Assembly (NCBI GenBank): GCA_937900285.1
Contig: CALCEM010000060.1
Coordinates: 1-27,730, forward strand
Length of the DNA stretch: 27,730 nucleotides
From: an uncultured Fretibacterium sp.
Lineage (GTDB): Bacteria; Synergistota; Synergistia; Synergistales; Aminobacteriaceae
Direction: 5' to 3'
The notes beneath the pieces were generated by a model. That model saw only the letters and a list, made by a program, of their open reading frames with translations. It was not told where the DNA came from and ran no database searches. The translations under genes were made by a program, and so were the position numbers. Positions 17,285-23,658 of this stretch are shown piece by piece; position 1 is the first letter of the stretch; every line of letters begins with the position of its first letter.

Positions 17285-17956
17285 ATGTCAATATTAAAAT
17301 TAAATTCAGTTTATAAAAAATATTTTAGAGGCCATGAAGCTTTTAACGCCGTAAATAATATTAGTCTTGAAATAAATCCCGGCGACTTTGTAAATATAAT
17401 TGGCAAATCTGGAAGCGGAAAATCTACACTGTTAAAATTATGCGCAGGTCTTTTAACTCCTTCTGCTGGAAATATCGAATTTAACGGCGAAAATTTAAAT
17501 TTAAAATCTGATGACGAACTCTCTTATATTCGTAATAATCAAATCGGTTATATTCCGCAAAATGCTCAGGCTCTAGAAAATTTGAACGTAATCGAAAATG
17601 TTTTATTGCCGTTCTATTTATATAAACATGCTGGAGATGGTGAAGGTTATGCGAGGATTTTGCTTGAAAAATTTGGGATCGAAAAATTATTTAAATCTTA
17701 TCCCGATGAATTATCCGGCGGAGAATTGCGACGCGTTTTAATTGCCCGTGCCATGATAAATAACCCTAAAATAATTATTGCAGATGAACCGACTTCAAGC
17801 CTCGATGCTGAATCATCAAAAAATGTTATGGAAATCTTCAATAATTTAAATTCAGACGGAATTACTATAATATTAGTCTCGCATGATTTGGAAACACTGA
17901 AATACGGCAAAAAAATTTTTAAAATGGAAGCTGGAAATTTAATTTTTAATTTTTAA
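17285..17956 (+). CDS. ABC transporter ATP-binding protein, LolD/MacB type
   Basis: 223 residues, the size of LolD. Walker A GKSGSGKST at 40-48, Q-loop Gln92, signature LSGGELRR at 143-150, Walker B IIIADEPT at 163-170 and H-loop His200 are all present, so it should hydrolyse ATP. It energises the permease encoded six bases upstream. GAGGCG at 17270-17275, within the permease end, is the likely ribosome site. The final residues (LIFNF) and stop are encoded by the start of an AATTTTT repeat tract, so the exact C-terminus may vary between strains. Confidence 0.92.
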   Translation: MSILKLNSVYKKYFRGHEAFNAVNNISLEINPGDFVNIIGKSGSGKSTLLKLCAGLLTPSAGNIEFNGENLNLKSDDELSYIRNNQIGYIPQNAQALENLNVIENVLLPFYLYKHAGDGEGYARILLEKFGIEKLFKSYPDELSGGELRRVLIARAMINNPKIIIADEPTSSLDAESSKNVMEIFNNLNSDGITIILVSHDLETLKYGKKIFKMEAGNLIFNF

Positions 17957-17961
17957 TTTTT
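17941..17961 (+). repeat. AATTTTT heptamer, three perfect tandem copies
   Basis: Copies at 17941-17947, 17948-17954 and 17955-17961 span the stop codon of the ATPase gene. A second short heptamer tract, GAATTTA twice, lies at 18044-18057. Confidence 0.85.
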
Positions 17962-17968
17962 AACTCTC

Positions 17969-18015
17969 AAAAATAAAACGGGTTCAGAATTTTTTATATT
18001 TCTCCTGTTCCCGTT
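17969..18015 (-). terminator. Terminator of the PH-domain gene (minus strand)
   Basis: AACGGG (17977-17982) pairs with CCCGTT (18010-18015), with three further inner pairs across an internal loop. In minus sense the stem is followed by TTTTATTTTT. In plus sense it is followed by A-rich sequence, so it serves the minus-strand gene. Confidence 0.6.
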
Positions 18016-18081
18016 AAAAATAATTTTCATTCACTATCAATTTGAATTTAGAATTTAGAAATTAAAATTTTAATATTTTAT

Positions 18082-18633
18082 TTATTCAGTTTTATTATTT
18101 TCTGCTGGTGCTGAATTTTCTTTCATGGCGGCTTTATTAGCATTTTGATTCATCGTGTATTTCCTGGCGTGAATCTGAATCAAATCACGAACCGTATAAG
18201 GATCATAAAGGTCGGCCACTTCAACTTCTTTGTCATCAGTTCCGGCCGAAGTTATTACGAGCGTTCCAAGTCCGAGCATCCTCTGAAAAATTGTGCGGGT
18301 TACTTCCATATGTTGAATTTTTGAGAGTCCGATCTCAATTGAACGATTTTTCATTATTCCGCTTTCAAATGCTATTTCCTGTTTTGACAAATCGTCCGGG
18401 TAATCGCGTAATTTTAAGGCGATCGAAAATCTTTTTATAAACATGTGAAAAAATAAACCTAAAAACGCCAGGCACATAACAATTAACATCGCATAAAACA
18501 TCCAGCCCGATCCCTTAGCGAATGGACCTTTAAAACTTCCGATACATGTAAAAATTAAAATCACGAGCATTAAAAATAAATGTCCGCAATAACTCCGCCA
18601 TGCTGGTCTGTAAGTTAAATCAGTTCTCTCCAT
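18082..18633 (-). CDS. Bacterial PH-domain membrane protein (bPH2, YdbS-like)
   Basis: 183 residues. Two hydrophobic helices at about 17-35 and 45-67 are followed by a bacterial PH-like domain (PF03703 type) at about 70-155, with the family pattern FESGIMKNRSIEIGLSKIQH, IFQRMLGLGTLVITSAGTDD and DPYTVRDLI. The tail after 155 is polar and probably disordered. The molecular role of these proteins is poorly known; they are inner-membrane proteins with the PH fold facing the cytoplasm. AGGGAGGA lies ideally before the ATG. Single-gene unit, divergent from the MacB-like gene. Confidence 0.85.
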   Translation of the reverse strand: MERTDLTYRPAWRSYCGHLFLMLVILIFTCIGSFKGPFAKGSGWMFYAMLIVMCLAFLGLFFHMFIKRFSIALKLRDYPDDLSKQEIAFESGIMKNRSIEIGLSKIQHMEVTRTIFQRMLGLGTLVITSAGTDDKEVEVADLYDPYTVRDLIQIHARKYTMNQNANKAAMKENSAPAENNKTE

Positions 18634-18711
18634 TTTAGAAAAATCCTCCCTGCGAAATTAAAAAATATTCGGCTGAATTATAACAAATTATAATTTTTTA
18701 TCCTTAAAATT

Positions 18712-18740
18712 TTGATATGCTCAAATTAATATTTTATTTT
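18712..18740 (+). promoter_or_regulatory. Promoter of the MacB-like permease gene
   Basis: TTGATA (18712-18717), a 17-base spacer, and TATTTT (18735-18740), followed by a 21-base leader with GAGGTG at 18749-18754. Confidence 0.45.
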
Positions 18741-18761
18741 ATTTAAACGAGGTGCATAAAT

Positions 18762-19982
18762 TTGGAAATAATAAAAACGGCTCTGCGCTCCCTAATGGGT
18801 AATAGAACCAGATCAATTTTAACGATGCTCGGAATTATAATCGGTGTCGGTGCGGTTATAACTATGGTCGCAATTGGTCGGGGAGCTTCGCAACAGGTTG
18901 AGGGATTTATGTCGGGCTTCGGTGCAAATTTGGTTATAGTTATGCCAGCTCCGCCAAATACTACAGGAGCAAGAGGCGCAGCAGGTTCGGGAGATAGTTT
19001 AACGCTTGAAGATGCGAACGCTATAGCTTCAGAAAGTTTTTCAATTGAAAGGGTAGCACCTGAAGTCAATGCCACCACTCAAGTAATTTACGGTAATACA
19101 AACTGGAACACGAGCATTTTAGGTAGCACAGAAAATATTTTACCCGTAAGAACTTGGGAACTAGCTTCCGGAATATGTTTTACTGAATCGGACATAAGAT
19201 CGGCGGCAAAAGTCTGCGTAATAGGTCAGACCGTAGCAAAAGAATTATTTGGATATTCCGACCCGCTCGATGCAAATATAAGAATCCGCAATATTCCGTT
19301 TAGAGTTATCGGCGTTATGAAAGCTAAGGGCGCAAACTCTTGGGGACAAGATCAGGACGATTTTATTTTAGTTCCAGTAACAACGGCTCAACGCAGGCTC
19401 GTAAGATTTGGAACAAAAGTTAATGCTATAAGGCGTTTAAATGTTCAAGCAAAAGATCGCGATTCAGTTGACACAGCAAAAGAAGAAGTACGATCAATTT
19501 TGCGGCAGCGTCACAGATTAACGGAAGAAGACAACGATGATTTTGACATCAGAGATTTAACGCAGGCTATGGAAAATGCAGCGAGTACGGCTAATGTCAT
19601 GAGTTTATTGCTTGGGGCTGTAGCTTCGATTTCGTTATTGGTCGGGGGCATCGGAATAATGAATATTATGCTAGTTTCAGTAAGCGAAAGGACGCGTGAA
19701 ATAGGCATCAGGATGTCAGTCGGTGCGAGGCCGTCAAATATTCGAGTGCAATTTTTAACGGAAGCTGTAACCTTATCACTTTTGGGAGGAGCGATCGGAA
19801 TTTCCAGCGGTGTAGGAATCTCAAAGATTATAACGGAATTTTTATCATGGCCGACTGTTATTTCTAGTGAATCGATTATTATTGCTGTAGGATTTTCGGC
19901 ACTGGTTGGGATATTTTTCGGATTTTGGCCGGCGTGGAAGGCTTCGAATTTAGATCCGATTGACGCATTAAGAATGGAATAA
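18762..19982 (+). CDS. MacB-type ABC permease without adjacent ATPase
   Basis: 406 residues. N-terminal helix within LTMLGIIIGVGAVITMVAIG (about 20-39), an outer MacB_PCD domain (about 40-250) with ANLVIVMPAP and DPLDANIRIRNIPFRVIGVM, then three helices including LLVGGIGIMNIMLVSVSERTREIGIRMSVGA and the closing FGFWPAWKASNLDPIDALR. This is a strong match to the permease half of MacB/YknZ transporters, which work with a periplasmic adaptor and separate or fused ATPase. Neither lies next to it; partners are presumably encoded elsewhere, or this gene uses the LolD-like ATPase at 17285. TTG start with GAGGTG at 18749-18754. Confidence 0.92.
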   Translation: MEIIKTALRSLMGNRTRSILTMLGIIIGVGAVITMVAIGRGASQQVEGFMSGFGANLVIVMPAPPNTTGARGAAGSGDSLTLEDANAIASESFSIERVAPEVNATTQVIYGNTNWNTSILGSTENILPVRTWELASGICFTESDIRSAAKVCVIGQTVAKELFGYSDPLDANIRIRNIPFRVIGVMKAKGANSWGQDQDDFILVPVTTAQRRLVRFGTKVNAIRRLNVQAKDRDSVDTAKEEVRSILRQRHRLTEEDNDDFDIRDLTQAMENAASTANVMSLLLGAVASISLLVGGIGIMNIMLVSVSERTREIGIRMSVGARPSNIRVQFLTEAVTLSLLGGAIGISSGVGISKIITEFLSWPTVISSESIIIAVGFSALVGIFFGFWPAWKASNLDPIDALRME

Positions 19983-19998
19983 AATAAACTTTTATAAA

Positions 19999-20034
19999 TC
20001 CCGGATGAAATTTGTATCCGGGAAAATTTTTTTT
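19999..20034 (+). terminator. Rho-independent terminator of the MacB-like gene
   Basis: Perfect 8-bp stem TCCCGGAT/ATCCGGGA (19999-20006 with 20016-20023), nine-base loop, AAA, then eight T. The T run overlaps the stop codon of the convergent glycosyltransferase. Confidence 0.88.
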
Positions 20035-21007
20035 ATTTTAGGTTCGGGTGTAAAACAAGTTTTAAAAATGCTTTTACATTATGTGCATACATTCTCAATT
20101 TTCCGTAAAATATTTTTTTCAGACCCGATTTAATTTCTTTTTGCGTGTAACCTAATTCAATTAAAATTTTGCAACCTTTATCAAAAGAATTTTTATTATT
20201 GCGCATTCCGTAAAGCAAAGTAAAATGCATCATTTCTGGCAATGGAATATTATGCGATTTTAAAAATTTATCGCGCCTGGCATAAATTCCAATTCTTATT
20301 AAATTCATTTCATCAGTTTTATTTTTGCTCAGAGAATTATTTCTGACAGTAACGCAATATACAGCGGTCGGATCAACAAAAATATTTTTTGCATAATGTC
20401 CAATTAAATACGAGAACGTTAAATCATTTGATACGGGTGTTTCATCGAATTTTATATTATTATTTTCGATGATGCTTTTACGCACAATTTTGCACCACGG
20501 AGAAGCAAATAAATATTTTAATTCCAGTTCTCCAAGTTCGTGATGCTCTTTTGACATGTAATCGCCCATCAATTTATATAAATAATTTTTTAAGCGGTCA
20601 GTATTCGTGTAATATTCTGAATCAAGACTACAAGCATTTAAATAAATTATGTCGTAATTTGAATTTTTATATTTATCGAGAATATTATTAAACGTTAAAA
20701 TAAAAAAGTCGTCGGAATCAGCAAAAATTAAAAATTTACCCCCAGCATTTTCAACACCTAAATTTCTCGCGTGTCCTGCGCCTTTATTAGATTTGTCGAA
20801 AATAATTTTTAAATTCCGCGAATCATCATTTTTTAACGGAAAATTTTCAAAATTCACAATTTCCGGCGAGCTGTTATCGTCAATTATTATTATTTCTAAA
20901 TCATCGCGTTTTGGTATAGAATTCACGCAACGTTCTAATAAATCCGGTGTATTTTTGTGCGGAATAATTATCGAGAACATAAAATTTTTATTTTCACCTG
21001 ATTCCAT
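20033..21007 (-). CDS. Family 2 glycosyltransferase (GT-A fold), paralogue of the upstream gene
   Basis: 324 residues. GT2 fold at about 10-210: FSIIIPHKN at 11-19, LEIIIIDDNSSPEI at 37-50, GAGHARNLG at 77-85 and the nucleotide-sugar/metal motif ADSDD at 96-100. The C-terminal third is basic and helical. No transmembrane helix is obvious, so it is likely cytoplasmic or peripheral, transferring a sugar to a surface polysaccharide or glycan lipid; donor and acceptor are unknown. It is a close tandem paralogue of the gene at 21051-22112, starting 20 residues later relative to it. AAAAGGGG at 21016-21023 (minus sense) fixes the ATG. Its own TGCTAAAAT element lies at 21048-21040. Confidence 0.9.
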   Translation of the reverse strand: MESGENKNFMFSIIIPHKNTPDLLERCVNSIPKRDDLEIIIIDDNSSPEIVNFENFPLKNDDSRNLKIIFDKSNKGAGHARNLGVENAGGKFLIFADSDDFFILTFNNILDKYKNSNYDIIYLNACSLDSEYYTNTDRLKNYLYKLMGDYMSKEHHELGELELKYLFASPWCKIVRKSIIENNNIKFDETPVSNDLTFSYLIGHYAKNIFVDPTAVYCVTVRNNSLSKNKTDEMNLIRIGIYARRDKFLKSHNIPLPEMMHFTLLYGMRNNKNSFDKGCKILIELGYTQKEIKSGLKKIFYGKLRMYAHNVKAFLKLVLHPNLK

Positions 21008-21039
21008 TTGTTAAACCCCTTTTAAATTATTATGTGCAA

Positions 21040-21048
21040 ATTTTAGCA
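21040..21048 (-). promoter_or_regulatory. Possible internal extended -10 before the second glycosyltransferase
   Basis: TGCTAAAAT in minus sense lies 33 bases before the ATG at 21007, directly after the stop of the upstream paralogue. It could keep this gene expressed when the upstream gene is off. The same 9-mer also occurs by chance in coding DNA near 14955. Confidence 0.3.
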
Positions 21049-21050
21049 GA

Positions 21051-22112
21051 TTAAAAACCGAACGGCCTTAAAATTAATTTCAGAGGTTTAAAAAATATTT
21101 TTGCGAGCTTTTTAATTTTTCGTTTTGCGGAAGCCTTAAAATTTTGGCGAGATATTTTGCGCAGTTCTGATTTTATTTCATCCGGAGTAAAACCGAGATT
21201 AATTAAAATTTCATAGCCTTTTTTGTAAATATCTTTATTTTTGAGACGCATTCTATAAAGGTATATGCCCCAGTCTACAGTTTTAAATTTAATATTGTGC
21301 GAATCGAGAAATTTTCTGCGCCTGGCATATGTTTTTAACCTCAAAAAGTTTATTTCATCTGTAGTATCCATAACTTGAGAATTATCTCTATAAACGTAAC
21401 AATATACGGCTATTTGCTCCACAAATATATTTTTTGCATAATAACCGGCTAAATACGAGAATGTTACATCATCTATTACAAATATTTCATCAAACTTTAT
21501 CTTATTATTTTTCACAATGTCGTGACTCACTATTTTGCACCAAGGAGCACCAAATAAATACCTCAATTCTAATTCTCCTAGCTCGTGCTTATCATTAGAA
21601 AAATAATCATTAATAAATCTTTCTAAATATCCACCAAGTCGTTGCGCATTTGTATAAAATTCTGAATCCAAACTGCAGGCATTACAATAAATTATGTCGT
21701 AATTGGAATTTTTATATTTATCGAGAATATTATTAAACGTGAATAAGAAAAAGTCATCAGCATCCGCAAAAATTAAAAATTTACCCTGAGCAACTTCAAG
21801 CCCTAAATTTCTGGCATGGCCGGCACCTTTATTTGATTTGTCAAAAATAATTTTTAAGTTTTCCCGCGAACCGTCATTAAACGGAAAATTTTCAAAGTCT
21901 ACAATTTCGGGGGAACTGTTATCATCAATTATAATTATTTCGAGGTCGTCACGCTTTGGAATTGAATTTACACAACGGATCAATAAATCCGGGATATTTT
22001 TATGAGGGATAATGATCGAGAACGCAATATTTACATTTACATTTTCATTTTCTCCTGAATCCTGAATCCTGAATCCTGAATCCTGAATCCCGGCCATTTT
22101 AAAATTATACAT
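21051..22112 (-). CDS. Family 2 glycosyltransferase with heptanucleotide repeat at its 5' end (candidate phase-variable)
   Basis: 353 residues. Same GT2 layout as its neighbour: FSIIIPHKN at 31-39, LEIIIIDDNSSPEI at 57-70, GAGHARNLG at 97-105, ADADD at 116-120, and a basic C-terminus. Residues 9-20 (IQDSGFRIQDSG) are encoded by five tandem 7-base units, and residues 21-28 by short 6-base repeats. Gain or loss of one heptamer would shift the frame before the catalytic domain. The leader GAAAGGCGG about 12 bases upstream supports the ATG at 22112. The neighbouring paralogue begins where the repeat ends (ESGENKN versus DSGENEN), so the repeat looks like an expansion of sequence near an ancestral start. 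Sugar and acceptor are unknown. Confidence 0.88.
   Translation of the reverse strand: MYNFKMAGIQDSGFRIQDSGENENVNVNIAFSIIIPHKNIPDLLIRCVNSIPKRDDLEIIIIDDNSSPEIVDFENFPFNDGSRENLKIIFDKSNKGAGHARNLGLEVAQGKFLIFADADDFFLFTFNNILDKYKNSNYDIIYCNACSLDSEFYTNAQRLGGYLERFINDYFSNDKHELGELELRYLFGAPWCKIVSHDIVKNNKIKFDEIFVIDDVTFSYLAGYYAKNIFVEQIAVYCYVYRDNSQVMDTTDEINFLRLKTYARRRKFLDSHNIKFKTVDWGIYLYRMRLKNKDIYKKGYEILINLGFTPDEIKSELRKISRQNFKASAKRKIKKLAKIFFKPLKLILRPFGF
22053..22090 (-). repeat. Heptanucleotide tandem repeat (TCCTGAA, five full copies plus partial) inside a coding start
   Basis: Full units at 22053-22059, 22060-22066, 22067-22073, 22074-22080 and 22081-22087, then TCC. All five are identical. The unit length is not a multiple of three, so copy-number change alters the reading frame of the glycosyltransferase. 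Confidence 0.97.
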
Positions 22113-22232
22113 GAAATTTTACAACCGCCTTTCAAATTATTTTACTTGCGTTTTATGACACAAAAAAATTTTTTCATGCGTTAAAATATTATACAGAAAT
22201 TTTAAATTATTAAATTATGGAGGTTTCTCAAA

Positions 22233-22472
22233 ATGAAATTTTATGACCTCGAATGGCTCTCAGAAAAATGCGGAACTGATAATAAATACGAAATTACCGT
22301 TAAAATCGCGTCCGAAGCTAGAAAAAAAAGCGAACAGGAAACCGCTGATCATTCTAACCCATCGAGTGAACGTTATATCTCTAATGTTTTACTCGAAATC
22401 GAACAGGGTAAAAGCGAAATTAATTCTCATTCGGACTCCGAACAAATCCAACAAGATGAACAACCAGCATAA
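22233..22472 (+). CDS. rpoZ: RNA polymerase omega subunit
   Basis: 79 residues. The N-terminal half (KCGTDNKYEITVKIASEARKKSE) fits the omega pattern of N-[RK]-[FY]-x4-V-x2-A-x2-AR, and RYISNVLLEIEQGK fits the conserved VxxALxEIxxGK element. Omega helps assembly of beta' into RNA polymerase. Context supports the call: rpoZ followed by coaBC and priA is a widespread bacterial order. The C-terminal 20 residues are acidic and Gln/Ser-rich. GGAGG at about 22219-22224 precedes the ATG. The upstream gap holds overlapping -10-like hexamers on both strands at 22187-22193. The last 17 bases overlap coaBC. Confidence 0.85.
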   Translation: MKFYDLEWLSEKCGTDNKYEITVKIASEARKKSEQETADHSNPSSERYISNVLLEIEQGKSEINSHSDSEQIQQDEQPA

Positions 22473-23658
22473 AATTTTAATTTGCATCACTGGAGGTATT
22501 GCAGCTTATAAAATTCCCGCGCTCGTGAGATTGATTAAAAAAAATAATTGCGAGTGTAAAATTATTATGACCAGTTCTGCGGAAAATTTCGTTAGTCCTA
22601 TGGTGCTCGCTACCCTCTCAGAAAATAAAATCTGGCACGATAAAGATTTATTATCAGAGGATTACGGCTCAGGCATTCCGCATATAAAATTATCCGAGTG
22701 GGCAGACCTGATCGTAATAGCTCCGTGCAGCGCAAATACTCTCGCAAAAATTTCTAACGGCATCGCAGATAATTTATTAACATCGACCGTTATCGCAGCA
22801 AAATGCCCCGTTCTGATTTTCCCGGCCATGAATAGCAACATGTACGAAAATTATTTTACGCAAAAAAATTTATTGAATCTAAAAAATGCCGGCTATAAAT
22901 TAATTGAACCCGACTCCGGCGAATTGGCTTGCGGTACTTCCGGTAAAGGCAGAATGCCCGAACCTGAAATTATTATGCTGGAAATTTTACGCGCTCTCGA
23001 AAAAAATATTTTATCCGGCAAAAAAATTTTAATCACAGCCGGGCCAACTCTCGAATATTTAGACCCAGTCAGATTTATTTCAAATCCAAGTACGGGTAAA
23101 ATGGGTATCGCTATGGCTCGCGCTGCCTGGATGAAAGGTGCTGAAATTAAATTAATTGCCGGGCCGGTTGATTCAAGTTTAAATTTTTACGGCTTCGATG
23201 TTATAAAAATTATTTCCGCTCGCGACATGCTTCAGGCCGTTTTAAATAATTTGAGCTGGGCTGATTATATTGTGAAGGCTGCTGCAGTTGGAGATTATCG
23301 AGCCGAAAATATCAGCGGGAAAAAAATTAAACGCGAAAATAAAAATAATATTCAAATTAATTTAATTCAGAATCCCGATATAGCTTCAGAAGTTGGAAAA
23401 TTAAAACGCGATGACCAAATTTTAATAGGTTTTGCCGCCGAAACTGATGAATTAATAAATAACGCTCGTAAAAAATTATTGAGCAAAAATTTAAATTACA
23501 TTCTCGTTAATGATGTTCTTGAAAAAAATTCAGGGTTCGGAACTGATACAAATACTTTAAAATTAATTTCGCGCGATGAAAATTTCCCGGAACAAAATTT
23601 TACAGGCTTAAAAATTGATATAGCCTCCCAAATTTGGAATGTTATCGCATCTCGTTAG
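22456..23658 (+). CDS. coaBC: Bifunctional phosphopantothenoylcysteine decarboxylase / phosphopantothenate-cysteine ligase
   Basis: 400 residues, the family's normal length, using ATG 22456 (MNNQHKILICITGGIAAYK). The frame is open further upstream to 22243, but that part overlaps rpoZ and does not resemble the family. CoaC, about 1-180: FMN enzyme with His76 in PHIKLSEW, PCSANT at 90-95, PAMN at 123-126 and Cys159 in LACGTSGKGR. CoaB, about 188-400: ILITAGPTLEYLDPVRFISN, KAAAVGDYR and the KIK lysines near 290-292. Together they make 4'-phosphopantetheine for coenzyme A. Both active sites look intact. It overlaps rpoZ by 17 bases and priA by 20, so translation is probably coupled; no strong Shine-Dalgarno is seen. 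Confidence 0.95.
   Translation: MNNQHKILICITGGIAAYKIPALVRLIKKNNCECKIIMTSSAENFVSPMVLATLSENKIWHDKDLLSEDYGSGIPHIKLSEWADLIVIAPCSANTLAKISNGIADNLLTSTVIAAKCPVLIFPAMNSNMYENYFTQKNLLNLKNAGYKLIEPDSGELACGTSGKGRMPEPEIIMLEILRALEKNILSGKKILITAGPTLEYLDPVRFISNPSTGKMGIAMARAAWMKGAEIKLIAGPVDSSLNFYGFDVIKIISARDMLQAVLNNLSWADYIVKAAAVGDYRAENISGKKIKRENKNNIQINLIQNPDIASEVGKLKRDDQILIGFAAETDELINNARKKLLSKNLNYILVNDVLEKNSGFGTDTNTLKLISRDENFPEQNFTGLKIDIASQIWNVIASR

Noticed and set aside
18743..19078. 111-codon antisense open frame over the MacB-like start
   Set aside because: Covered by the strongly supported MacB gene, and no plausible protein family.
22053..22090. Tandem repeat read as a CRISPR array
   Set aside because: The units are 7 bases, contiguous and without spacers.
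22243..22455. A longer coaBC starting at ATG 22243
   Set aside because: This stretch overlaps rpoZ almost completely and does not resemble CoaC; ATG 22456 gives the family's normal start and length.
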